Positions 8,454-17,233 of a stretch of DNA of 64,000 bases are shown here, piece by piece. The translations under genes were made by a program, and so were the position numbers. Below the pieces are notes generated by a model. That model was not told where the DNA came from, made no database searches, and saw nothing but the letters and a program-made list of their open reading frames with translations. How positions within the stretch are numbered: the first letter of the stretch is position 1; every line of letters begins with the position of its first letter. Source of the DNA: Deltaproteobacteria bacterium (GTDB taxonomy: Bacteria; Desulfobacterota; Binatia; Binatales; Binataceae); contig PLDK01000003.1 in the NCBI GenBank assembly GCA_003135135.1, positions 154,739-218,738 of the forward strand, written 5' to 3'.

Positions 8454-9758
8454 TTAATCGCCGCCGAGCAGCGCCGGATTCTCTTCGTTCTGCGCCGGTC
8501 CGATATCGCCAAACGGTCCCGCCAATCCCGGCCCGTGCCCCTTGTCGCCGTCGGCGGCGGCGCTGTCGCGCTGCGGCCTGTCGGTGCGCGATCGTTTGAA
8601 CTGGAGGTCGTACTCCTCCTTGGCGGCCTGCGTGTATTCGGGACTGGTCAGGCTGGCCAGAAACGCGACCAGGTCGTCCTCTTCGGCTTCGCTGAGGCCC
8701 AGCGGAACGATCCCGCCGTCGAGGTACGGGTTCTGCACGCCGCCCTTGTTGTAATGATCGATCGTGTCCCACAGCGTGATCTGCGAGCCGTCGTGGAAGT
8801 ACGGCTGCGTGACCAGCAGGTTGCGCAAGCTCATGGTGCGGAACGCGCCGATATCATGCGGCTCCTTGGTCACCAGGAAACGCCCCAGGCCGCTCATGTC
8901 GGTGCCGATTGCCAGCTTGTCGATCTCCTGCTCGCCACCGCCGCTACTGGCGAGCGTGTTGAGCGCCTTGCGCGCGAGCGGTACGAAGTTGGCGTTATGC
9001 GCCGACACGCCGATGTTGTGGAACTTTTGATCGGTAAACAGCGGCTGCGTCGGATTCCATGCGTGACACGACATGCAGCGGCCGTTGCCGTTGAAAATCG
9101 ACCATCCTCGCTTGGCCGAATCGCTGATTGCGCTCGGGTCGCCGGCGATAAACTTGTCGAACGGCGAGTCGAATGCGAGTTGCGTGCGCTCGTATGCGGC
9201 GATCGCGCACTCGATATCGGCGAACGTGACCTCGTGCCCGAACACATCCTGAAATTGCTTCTGATACTCGGGGATCGCCTTGATCTTCGCGACCGCGTCG
9301 TCGGTCGATTTCATGCCCATCTCGACCGGATTGGTTACCGGGCCCTGGACTTGCGCCTCCAGCGTTGGCGCGCGTCCGTCCCAGAACTGCGTCACGTTGA
9401 ACGCCGCGTTGAGGATCGTCGGCGCGTTGCGCTGTCCGAACTGCGCGCGGATACCCATCGAGGTCGGAAGCTGATCGGTGAAACCCTTGGCGGGAGCGTG
9501 ACAGTGATCGCACGATATTTTGTCGTCGGCGGACAAGCGATCGTCAAAAAACAGCGCCTTGCCGAGCGCTATCTTTGCCGGCGTCTGCGGATTGTCAGGT
9601 GGAATCACCCACGAATAGAGATCGGCCGGGAAACCCGCCTGCTTCTCGGACCTGGGATCGGCAAGCGGTCCGGGTCCTTGCGCACCGACCAGACTGAATG
9701 AGGCCAAGACCGCCATCGCGGCGAGAAGGGGGAAGAGAAGCGTGCGTGCGGGCTTCAT
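8454..9758 (-). CDS. Di-haem cytochrome c peroxidase / MauG-like protein
   Basis: Two CxxCH motifs (CDHCH, CMSCH); GKALFFDDRLSADDKISCDHCHAP, QFGQRNAPTILNAAF, YFHDGS. Confidence 0.9.
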   Translation of the reverse strand: MKPARTLLFPLLAAMAVLASFSLVGAQGPGPLADPRSEKQAGFPADLYSWVIPPDNPQTPAKIALGKALFFDDRLSADDKISCDHCHAPAKGFTDQLPTSMGIRAQFGQRNAPTILNAAFNVTQFWDGRAPTLEAQVQGPVTNPVEMGMKSTDDAVAKIKAIPEYQKQFQDVFGHEVTFADIECAIAAYERTQLAFDSPFDKFIAGDPSAISDSAKRGWSIFNGNGRCMSCHAWNPTQPLFTDQKFHNIGVSAHNANFVPLARKALNTLASSGGGEQEIDKLAIGTDMSGLGRFLVTKEPHDIGAFRTMSLRNLLVTQPYFHDGSQITLWDTIDHYNKGGVQNPYLDGGIVPLGLSEAEEDDLVAFLASLTSPEYTQAAKEEYDLQFKRSRTDRPQRDSAAADGDKGHGPGLAGPFGDIGPAQNEENPALLGGD

Positions 9759-9865
9759 CCTGGCGTTCTCCGCTGGCCCGATCGCGGCGCGGTATGCGCC
9801 GCGCGCTGTCAAATTCCAGATAGATCACGCGCGGTGACTTTGTCAACCGCCGCCGGCCGGGAATC

Positions 9866-9897
9866 GGGGACACGGACGCGATCGCATCCGCGTCCCC
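9866..9897. other. GC-rich hairpin downstream of ferritin-like gene
   Basis: ggggacacgga-cgcgatcgca-tccgcgtcccc, 11-bp arms with one mismatch; no U-tract. Confidence 0.45.
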
Positions 9898-9914
9898 ATC
9901 GTGAAGCGGAATCG

Positions 9915-10445
9915 TCAGCTCATCTTGGTGAGCAAATCCGACATGTCGTTGGCGTGCTCTTCTTCCACCTTGTTGATCTGCTCGATCAGTATCTTGGTGG
10001 TCGGGTCGCCATCGCCCAGCCATCGAATGATTTCCTGATACGTTTGGATTGCGATCCGCTCGGCGACCAGGTCTTCCTTGATCATATCGACCAGCGTCTT
10101 GCCCTCGACGTACTCCGAGTGCGAGCGGTCCGCGAGTCCCTTGGGGTTGAAGTCCGGCTCTCCGCCAAGCTGCGTAATTCGCTCCGCAATCCAATCCGCG
10201 TGCTGCTGCTCTTCGGTGGCGTGCTGCAGGAATTCCGCCTTGACCGAATCGGAGCTGATCCCCTGCGCCATGTAGAAATGGCGCTTGTAGCGAAGCACGC
10301 AGACTATCTCCGTCGCCAGCGCCTCGTTGAGCACTTTCAGCACCTGCTGGCGATCCGCCTTGTAGCCCTCGGTTACGGCGCCCTCGTCCATATGGTTGCG
10401 TGCGTTTTCGCGAATCTTTTTAAGGTCGATTAGAAACTTTTCCAT
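9915..10445 (-). CDS. Ferritin-like / bacterioferritin-family protein
   Basis: MEKFLIDLKKIRENARNHMDEGAV...LNEALATEIVCVLRYKRHFYMAQGI...HATEEQQHADWIAERI. Confidence 0.85.
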   Translation of the reverse strand: MEKFLIDLKKIRENARNHMDEGAVTEGYKADRQQVLKVLNEALATEIVCVLRYKRHFYMAQGISSDSVKAEFLQHATEEQQHADWIAERITQLGGEPDFNPKGLADRSHSEYVEGKTLVDMIKEDLVAERIAIQTYQEIIRWLGDGDPTTKILIEQINKVEEEHANDMSDLLTKMS

Positions 10446-10588
10446 GTAGCGGTCTCCTTTGCTATCCGTGTAGCGTAACTCTTTTCGCACTTCATGGGCA
10501 GGATGCGTGCGTCGCCAAGCGTGCCTTAGGGAACGATGAAGCGTGCGCGCCATCGTGCTAGCTTTGGAGCGAATTCGGGCAAACGGAA

Positions 10589-11914
10589 TTGGAACCTCGC
10601 ATACTTGAGCGCGCCGAGCATCCCATCTCGCGCCGCGATATCGACGCCAACGTCCTCAAGGTCCTATATCGCCTCAACGGCGCCGGCTACGACGCATACC
10701 TGGTCGGCGGCGGCGTGCGCGACCTGATGCTCTCGCGCAAGCCCAAGGACTTCGACGTCGCCACTTCGGCCCATCCGCAGCAGGTCCGCGAGCTGTTCCG
10801 CAACTCGCGCCTGATTGGCAGGCGCTTTCGCCTGGTCCACGTTTTCTTCGGCCGCCAGAATGTCGAGGTCGCCACCTTCCGCCGCCAGGCCGAGGCGGTC
10901 GCCGACGCCGACGATCCGTTGATTCGTCTCGACAATACTTTCGGCACGCCGGAGGAAGACGCGTTTCGCCGCGACTTCACCGTCAACGCGCTGTTCTACA
11001 GCCCGCAAACTTTTCACGTGGTCGATTTTCCCGGCGGAGTCGACGACCTCAGGGCTCGATTGATCCGCACGATCGGCGACCCCGAGCTGCGGATGCGCGA
11101 GGATCCCGTCCGCATGATGCGCGCGGTGCGATTCGCCGCCAAGCTTGGCTTCGAAATCGAGCCCGCCACGCGCGTCGCCATCGAGCGTCATCGCGCCGAT
11201 CTCGCCAAGGCCTCCATGCCGCGCCTGGTCGAGGAAACTTACAAGACGCTCGGCCAGCCCGAGGCCGCTCACGCTTTCGTCCTGATGGAAGAGATGGGAT
11301 TGCTCGAGTACGTAATCCCGATTCTTTCCGCTCATCTGAAATCGAGCGGCGCGATGCTTGCCGAGCAGCCCATCGTCCGCAGCATGGCCGCGCTCGGCCG
11401 CGCGATCGCAAGCGGATTTGCCCCCGATCATTCGATCGTGCTGGCCACGCTGATGCTCGACCTGTATCGCGACGAGCACCGCCGCACCGCCGACCGCCGC
11501 GTCGATCTGCTCGGCGAGCTTCGCGCGCGTGGCTTTGCGCGCGGCGACACGGAGCAGATGCGCCTGATTCTGGAGGCCTTCGAGAATCTCGCGGCGCCCA
11601 CTGGCCGCACGCGGCGCCTGATGCGCCGGCCGTACTTTCCCGACGCGCGGATGTTCTTCGAGATGACCGCGCCGACTTACTCGATCGATCCCACCCGCAT
11701 GTTCCGATTCCTTGCCGACCCCGACAGCCTTAGCCCCGGCCACGCCGCGCTCGACCGTGGCGGCGCCGCCCGCGACGGCGCCGACGCCGCGCATCCGCCC
11801 GGCGGCGAACGCCGCCGCCGCAGGCGTCGCCGCCGCCGCCCGCGCCACGGCGGCGCCGCGCCGTCGGGCAGTATGAATCCGCCTCCATCGCCCGATCCCA
11901 CTCGCCGCGACTAG
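10589..11914 (+). CDS. pcnB: Poly(A) polymerase / CCA-adding-type nucleotidyltransferase with Arg-rich tail
   Basis: YLVGGGVRDLMLSRKPKDFDVATSAHPQQVRELFRNSRLIGRRFRLVHVFF; tail GERRRRRRRRRRPRHGG. Confidence 0.9.
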   Translation: MEPRILERAEHPISRRDIDANVLKVLYRLNGAGYDAYLVGGGVRDLMLSRKPKDFDVATSAHPQQVRELFRNSRLIGRRFRLVHVFFGRQNVEVATFRRQAEAVADADDPLIRLDNTFGTPEEDAFRRDFTVNALFYSPQTFHVVDFPGGVDDLRARLIRTIGDPELRMREDPVRMMRAVRFAAKLGFEIEPATRVAIERHRADLAKASMPRLVEETYKTLGQPEAAHAFVLMEEMGLLEYVIPILSAHLKSSGAMLAEQPIVRSMAALGRAIASGFAPDHSIVLATLMLDLYRDEHRRTADRRVDLLGELRARGFARGDTEQMRLILEAFENLAAPTGRTRRLMRRPYFPDARMFFEMTAPTYSIDPTRMFRFLADPDSLSPGHAALDRGGAARDGADAAHPPGGERRRRRRRRRRPRHGGAAPSGSMNPPPSPDPTRRD

Positions 11915-12022
11915 CCACCAGCGCCGGTGGCGACGCGACGCTGTCGATCGCTTCGCCGGGCGCGATACCGCGCGGGACACCCATCGACTAACTTCGGCCC
12001 ATCGATTACTTTTGACTCCACT

Positions 12023-12949
12023 ATGGCCGCGAACAATCTGCGCTCCGATCGAATCTGGATGGACGGCGCGATGGTCCCGTACGACGAGGCCACCGTTCAC
12101 GTCCTCACCCACAGCCTGCACTACGGCCTGGCGGTGTTCGAAGGGATGCGATGCTACAAGGGCGACGACGGCCGCTCCGCAATTTTCCGCGCCCGCGAGC
12201 ACATCCGCCGCCTCATCGACTCCGGCCACATCGTCGAGATGCCCGTCCCCTACAGCCAGGAGGAGCTGCTCAAGGCATGCGCCGACGTCGTGCGCATCAA
12301 CAAGTTTGCCGAATGCTATATCCGGCCGCTGGTGTTTTTTGGCGAAGGTGAGATGGGACTTTCGGCGCGCGGCAACAAAATTCGCGTCGCGATCGCCGCG
12401 TGGCCATGGGGCGCCTATCTCGGCCAGGACAGCATCGCCAAGGGCGTGCGGCTCAAGACCTCATCGTTCGTGCGATTCCATCACAACTCGATGATGCCCG
12501 CCGCTAAGGCCACCGGCCACTACGTCAACTCGATCCTCGCCGGCTATGAGGCCCGCCGCAGCGGCTACGATGAAGCGCTGCTGCTCAACACCGAGGGCTT
12601 TGTGGCCGAGGGCAGCGGCGAGAACGTCTTCGTGATTCGTGACGGCGTCGTGCGCACGCCGCCGCTCACGTCGGTGCTGGCGGGAATCACGCGCGACGCC
12701 GTCATCAGGATTCTCCACGATTCCGGCATCGAGGTGCGCGAGGAGAATTTCGCCCGCGACGCCTTCTACATCGCCGATGAGGCCTTCATGACCGGCACCG
12801 CCGCCGAAGTTACTCCGGTCGTCGAGCTCGACGACCGCAAGATTGGCCCCGGGATGCCCGGCCCGATCACGGCCAGGGTGCAGCAGGTGTTCCAGGCCGC
12901 TTTGCACGGACGCGACCCGCGTTACCGCGACTGGCTATACTACATCTGA
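12023..12949 (+). CDS. ilvE: Branched-chain amino acid aminotransferase
   Basis: RIWMDGAMVPYDEATVHVLTHSLHYGLAVFEGMRCY...EGSGENVFVIRDG...LAGITRD. Confidence 0.95.
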   Translation: MAANNLRSDRIWMDGAMVPYDEATVHVLTHSLHYGLAVFEGMRCYKGDDGRSAIFRAREHIRRLIDSGHIVEMPVPYSQEELLKACADVVRINKFAECYIRPLVFFGEGEMGLSARGNKIRVAIAAWPWGAYLGQDSIAKGVRLKTSSFVRFHHNSMMPAAKATGHYVNSILAGYEARRSGYDEALLLNTEGFVAEGSGENVFVIRDGVVRTPPLTSVLAGITRDAVIRILHDSGIEVREENFARDAFYIADEAFMTGTAAEVTPVVELDDRKIGPGMPGPITARVQQVFQAALHGRDPRYRDWLYYI

Positions 12950-13009
12950 TACCTCGCCCGACTCAGGCTGTAACTTTCCAGCCGCGCGCTCGCAATTGAG
13001 CCCGAAAGG

Positions 13010-13612
13010 ATGAAGACTCGCATGAAAATGTTCACCGTCGCACTAATCGCAATCGTTGTGCTCGTCGTCGCCGTCGCGCTACGCCCGCGGATCGCGCGCG
13101 CCGATTTGCTCAAGGAAGGACAGATCGCGCCGCCGTTCACCACCCAGATGGTTACCGGCGAAACTGAAGCGCCGGTCTCGCTCGCCGATTTCCACGGCAA
13201 AAAAGTCATCCTCTATTTCTATCCCAAGGACGAAACCTCGGGATGCACCAAAGAGGCGTGCGCATTCCGCGACGGCTACGCGCGCTACACCAACGCCGGC
13301 CTGGTCGTGCTCGGATGCAGCATCGACTCGGCCGAAGCGCACAAGGATTTCATCCGCAAAAACGGTCTGCCCTTCCCGCTCTTGCTCGATCCCGGCAAGA
13401 AGATTGCGACCGCCTACGGCGCCGCAAACGGCATTCCGATCCTCGGCCTCGATCGGCGAATTACCTACGTCATCGACGAGAACGGCAAGATCCTGAAAGT
13501 CTATCCGAGCGTCGATCCGTCCACCCACGCGATCGAAATCCTGAACGACCTGGGCGTTGCCGCCGCTGCTCCTCCCGCGCAAGCCAAGCCCGCGCCTCCG
13601 GCCTCGAACTGA
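13010..13612 (+). CDS. Peroxiredoxin (BCP/PrxQ-like) with N-terminal signal/anchor
   Basis: LKEGQIAPPFTTQM...FYPKDETSGCTKEACAFRDGY. Confidence 0.9.
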   Translation: MKTRMKMFTVALIAIVVLVVAVALRPRIARADLLKEGQIAPPFTTQMVTGETEAPVSLADFHGKKVILYFYPKDETSGCTKEACAFRDGYARYTNAGLVVLGCSIDSAEAHKDFIRKNGLPFPLLLDPGKKIATAYGAANGIPILGLDRRITYVIDENGKILKVYPSVDPSTHAIEILNDLGVAAAAPPAQAKPAPPASN

Positions 13613-13614
13613 CC

Positions 13615-14346
13615 TTACTGATACCCCGTCGCCTCGCCCGGCGAATACCCGATGCTCACCGCGAGCATCACCGCCGCCGCCGCGAGCAACTCTGCATTCG
13701 ACTCGCCCCGAATCATCTCCGCAAGCCGTTCGAGATGCGCCGCGATCGTTTCTGCATCACCGCCGCCGCCGCATCCGGTTCCGCCCGCATCGAACATCGC
13801 GTCGATCAGCGGATTCGCGTCGTAGCCCGATTCGGCCAGCGCTTCGCGAACGGTGCGCCGCCAGAACTCGCGTGGCTCGACTCGATCGAAATCGGCCGTC
13901 GCCGCGATTCGCTCGCGAAAGACCGCCATCAACGACGCGTAGCCGGCGTTCGCTTCGAGATACTTTGCGACGCCCTGTGCATCGAGGAAGTCATTCACCG
14001 CGCCGTCGTCGCCATACACGCCAAGCGAGCCTGCCGCGGATTCGAGCGTCACAAACCGTTCCTGGTCTTCAGCATGTTCGATTCCGAGCGGATAGAGCCG
14101 GCATGCGAGCGGGCGTCCGCGATGGACCCCGCAGCGCGCGCCTTTCAGCGCGGCGCACGCGCCGTCGCCGGTGAACTTCAGGATCGATCCGCGCCGAATC
14201 GTGTAACGAGCGATCGCCTCGCGCGTCGTGATACCTGCGGCGCGCGCGAGCCTCAGCACGTCATACGGCGACAGCGTGATTACCTTGTCATGGCAACATC
14301 GCCCGCACGCATTGCAGACGTACGAAAATGGGCTCTTACGATTCAT
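13615..14346 (-). CDS. YkgJ-family cysteine cluster protein
   Basis: FSYVCNACGRCCHDKVITLSPYDVLRLARA; GACAALKGARCGVHRGRPLACRLYPLG. Confidence 0.85.
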   Translation of the reverse strand: MNRKSPFSYVCNACGRCCHDKVITLSPYDVLRLARAAGITTREAIARYTIRRGSILKFTGDGACAALKGARCGVHRGRPLACRLYPLGIEHAEDQERFVTLESAAGSLGVYGDDGAVNDFLDAQGVAKYLEANAGYASLMAVFRERIAATADFDRVEPREFWRRTVREALAESGYDANPLIDAMFDAGGTGCGGGGDAETIAAHLERLAEMIRGESNAELLAAAAVMLAVSIGYSPGEATGYQ

Positions 14347-14436
14347 CTAACTTGTGGATACCCCGGCGCCTCTTCCCACTTACCTGTTCTAACAGGGCCC
14401 TTCGAGTACTCAAGACAAACTCCGCCCGCATCCCGC

Positions 14437-14550
14437 GGCAGTGGCCGCGCGCGACAACGGAGCGCGGCGTTAATGTTGGGTGCAGGGGTCAGCCCCTGCG
14501 GGTGCATGGGTCACCCCTGCAAACCCACGGTGGGTTTCACTACAATTAAA
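14437..14550. repeat. Copy C of dispersed intergenic hairpin repeat
   Basis: ggcagtggccgcgcgcgacaacggagcgcggcgttaatgttgggtgcaggggtcagcccctgc... ending aaacccacggtgggtttcactacaat. Confidence 0.85.
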
Positions 14551-14556
14551 TTCCTC

Positions 14557-15858
14557 ATGGCCGCATCAACCGTCCCTTCCTGCGATACCATCGTCGTGCT
14601 CGCGCCGCACACGCGCGCCGGCGCCACCATCCTGGCCAAAAACTCCGACCGCCCGCCGCACGAATGCCAGCCGCTGTTTCACTCGACGCGCCGCGTCCAT
14701 CCCCAGGGCGCGACCCTCCAATCCCAGTACCTCGAAATCCCGCAAGTCCGCGAGACCGCCGCCGTGATCGGCTCACGCCCCTTCTGGCTGTGGGGTTTCG
14801 AACACGGCCTCAACGAGTACGGGGTCGCGATCGGCAACGAAGCCGTGCTCACGCGCGAGATGCTCCCGGCGACGGGCTTGCTCGGGATGGATCTCGTCCG
14901 CCTCGGGCTGGAGCGCTCGAAGACCGCGCGTGAAGCGACCGAAATTATCGGCGCGTTGATCGAACGCTACGGGCAGGGCGGTTCCGCCATGTACGACGTT
15001 GATTTCCGCTACAGCGGCGGATTCATCATCGCCGACCACGCCGACGCCTACGTGCTCGAAAGCTCCGGCCGCCAATGGATCGCGCGCCGCGTCGCCGATC
15101 GCGCGTGCATCTCGAATCGATTGACGATCGACACGGCCGGCTTCGGCTCGCCTGACGTGGAAAGCTATGCGCGCGCTCGGGGATGGTGCGATGGGGAATC
15201 ATCGTTCGACTTCGCCGCCGCATATTCGAACAAGGACGTCGACGATCCGCTGACGGCCCGCGGACGCCTGGCGCGCAGCCGCGAACTGGTCTCGCGAGAC
15301 GGCCGCCGCACGCTGCGCGAGATGCTCGCGATAATCCGCGATCACGGCGCGCACGGCGAAACTCCCCCCGCCGGCGACCCCGCCGCGCGCGACGCTTCTC
15401 CGACGCTATGCATGCACGGCGGGGTCGCCGGCACTACTGCCGGCATGGTCGCCGAACTCCCCGCGCCCGGCGCGGACACAATCCCCGTGCTATGGGCGTC
15501 GCTCGCCGCGCCATGCACCGCGATCGCGTTTCCGCTGTTCGTGGATGGGACGCTCCCGCCCGTTCTGGCTGCTGGCGGTGAAAGAGCCTCGTCCGACTCG
15601 CCATGGTGGCGCTTTAAGAAGATTCAGGATCTCGTCGCGAGCGCCCCTGAGCGCCTGGCGCCGATCGCATGGAAGCATTTCCGGCCGCTCGAGGCCGCGA
15701 TGCTCGAGCGCGGCGCCGAGGTCAGCCGCCAGGCGCGCAAGCTCGACTCCGCCGCGCGCGAGAAACTGCTCTCCAGCTTCATGGCGCAGAATATCGTCCG
15801 CGTCCTCAACGCGCAGTCCGCCGCCGAATCCGAGCTCACCCGCGCCGCCGCTCATTAG
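14557..15858 (+). CDS. Secernin-like / C69-family dipeptidase
   Basis: CDTIVVLAPHTRAGATILAKNSDRPPHECQPL near N-terminus; GFEHGLNEYGVAIGNEAV. Start chosen at ATG 14557. Confidence 0.85.
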   Translation: MAASTVPSCDTIVVLAPHTRAGATILAKNSDRPPHECQPLFHSTRRVHPQGATLQSQYLEIPQVRETAAVIGSRPFWLWGFEHGLNEYGVAIGNEAVLTREMLPATGLLGMDLVRLGLERSKTAREATEIIGALIERYGQGGSAMYDVDFRYSGGFIIADHADAYVLESSGRQWIARRVADRACISNRLTIDTAGFGSPDVESYARARGWCDGESSFDFAAAYSNKDVDDPLTARGRLARSRELVSRDGRRTLREMLAIIRDHGAHGETPPAGDPAARDASPTLCMHGGVAGTTAGMVAELPAPGADTIPVLWASLAAPCTAIAFPLFVDGTLPPVLAAGGERASSDSPWWRFKKIQDLVASAPERLAPIAWKHFRPLEAAMLERGAEVSRQARKLDSAAREKLLSSFMAQNIVRVLNAQSAAESELTRAAAH

Positions 15859-15939
15859 TACACGCCCCCGTTGTTTGACAGCGACGGCATTCGCGTATGC
15901 TATCCGACATACGCTACGAATGACGCTTGGAGGTACGAG

Positions 15940-16389
15940 ATGAAGATCGAATATGCTCTGCTCGCCGATGCGGCCCAAGCGGTCGGCGGCAAAATCTATG
16001 TACTGGGCGGCGGATGGAACGTGTTCCGAGCGGCAAACTACCCGGCGCCAGTTCATCTTTCCATCGCGGTGGGCCTTGGTTTCACGTCCAATGAAGTCGG
16101 TATCAAATACCCGCTGAACGTTGCAGTTACCGACGAGGCCGGAGTTGCAATAATCCCGGAAATGAAGGGCCAGGTGGAAACCGGCCAGGTCGCTCCGGAT
16201 TTCCCCAAAGGCGCGTCAGTGAAGATTCCCGTCGCAATCACCATCAACATGCCTCTTCCCCACCCGGGCACCTACGGAATCGTCGTGACTGCCGGTTCCT
16301 CAAAGACTCAACTGTCGTTTGAGGCAATCTTTGCAGGTCAGAAGGTGCAGTTCGCGCCCGAGGGTTCTCTGCCGGAGCGTGGCAACTGA
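15940..16389 (+). CDS. Small conserved hypothetical protein (DUF6941-like)
   Basis: MKIEYALLADAAQAVGGKIYVLGGGWNVFRAANYPAPVHLSIAVGL; aggtacgag upstream. Confidence 0.6.
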   Translation: MKIEYALLADAAQAVGGKIYVLGGGWNVFRAANYPAPVHLSIAVGLGFTSNEVGIKYPLNVAVTDEAGVAIIPEMKGQVETGQVAPDFPKGASVKIPVAITINMPLPHPGTYGIVVTAGSSKTQLSFEAIFAGQKVQFAPEGSLPERGN

Positions 16390-16451
16390 GTAATATCTGT
16401 AATGAAGTATCCTCGAATGTGTGCGCTCCGAAGTCGGCCACCCGTTGAACT

Positions 16452-17207
16452 TCACCGTCCGAGCGCTTCGCGGATTTCAGCGCCGGCCGCCCCGCAACTC
16501 GTGTCAATTGTTGGCGAGACTCCGAGCCGTTTGATTCCGGCGATACCGGCGAGCAGCAATACCAGGTTGATCACGTTGACCATCCAGAACACGATGATCG
16601 CGACCCAGTAACTCACCGCCAATCTGTCCCCCACCAGCATTGCCGCGAGATAAGCGCCGAGCGGCGAGCCGATTGCGCCCGACAAATGCAGCGCGATTCG
16701 CGCCCACCGCGGCTGCGCAAGGTAGCTGCCGTACTCCATCTTGAAGCGCGGTTCGCCATGCGCCAGATATGCGTAATCATAACCCACGCCCAAAATGGTT
16801 CCTGTCATTACTTTGACCAACGGTTGAAGAGCCGTCACCCATAGCGCCATGCCGGCGATCGCCGCGACGTTCGAAGACTCGTAAACTCCAAGCGCCAGGA
16901 GAAAATCGCCGAGCCCGACCCCCGCTATCTCGATTATCACTCCAATCTGCGGCCTGATCGTATTTCGTGCGCGGCGCAGATGGAGCTTGCGGCTGACACT
17001 GCTGACGTTGGCCGAGATCGCGCTGCGATCCGCCGGCGACGCGGCGCGCGCCCGGGTCAACAGCCGCGCCCACGGACCGGGGCGATACGCACCGGCGTCG
17101 ATCGCGCGCTCGATCTCGGCAATTTCGGCGCGCAGCTCTGCCGCGTTCGCGACGGCCTGACTGGCTTCCGTGCTTGCTTTCGTCATTGGCGCGATCGTCC
17201 TCACCAC
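16452..17207 (-). CDS. Hypothetical multi-pass membrane protein
   Basis: 251 aa with several hydrophobic segments (GMALWVTALQPLVKVMTGTILGVGYDYAYL). Confidence 0.55.
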   Translation of the reverse strand: MVRTIAPMTKASTEASQAVANAAELRAEIAEIERAIDAGAYRPGPWARLLTRARAASPADRSAISANVSSVSRKLHLRRARNTIRPQIGVIIEIAGVGLGDFLLALGVYESSNVAAIAGMALWVTALQPLVKVMTGTILGVGYDYAYLAHGEPRFKMEYGSYLAQPRWARIALHLSGAIGSPLGAYLAAMLVGDRLAVSYWVAIIVFWMVNVINLVLLLAGIAGIKRLGVSPTIDTSCGAAGAEIREALGR

Positions 17208-17233
17208 CCAAAGAGCGCGGCAAGGCCTCCTGC

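Noticed and set aside
8172-9701. 509-aa plus-strand ORF
   Set aside because: Antisense shadow of the di-haem peroxidase gene; no recognisable protein motif.
10664-12229. 521-aa minus-strand ORF
   Set aside because: Antisense shadow of pcnB and ilvE.
13243-14556. Long N-terminal extension of the 871-aa ORF
   Set aside because: Overlaps the peroxiredoxin gene out of frame and is antisense to the YkgJ gene; the real gene starts at ATG 14557 (MAASTVPSCDTIV).
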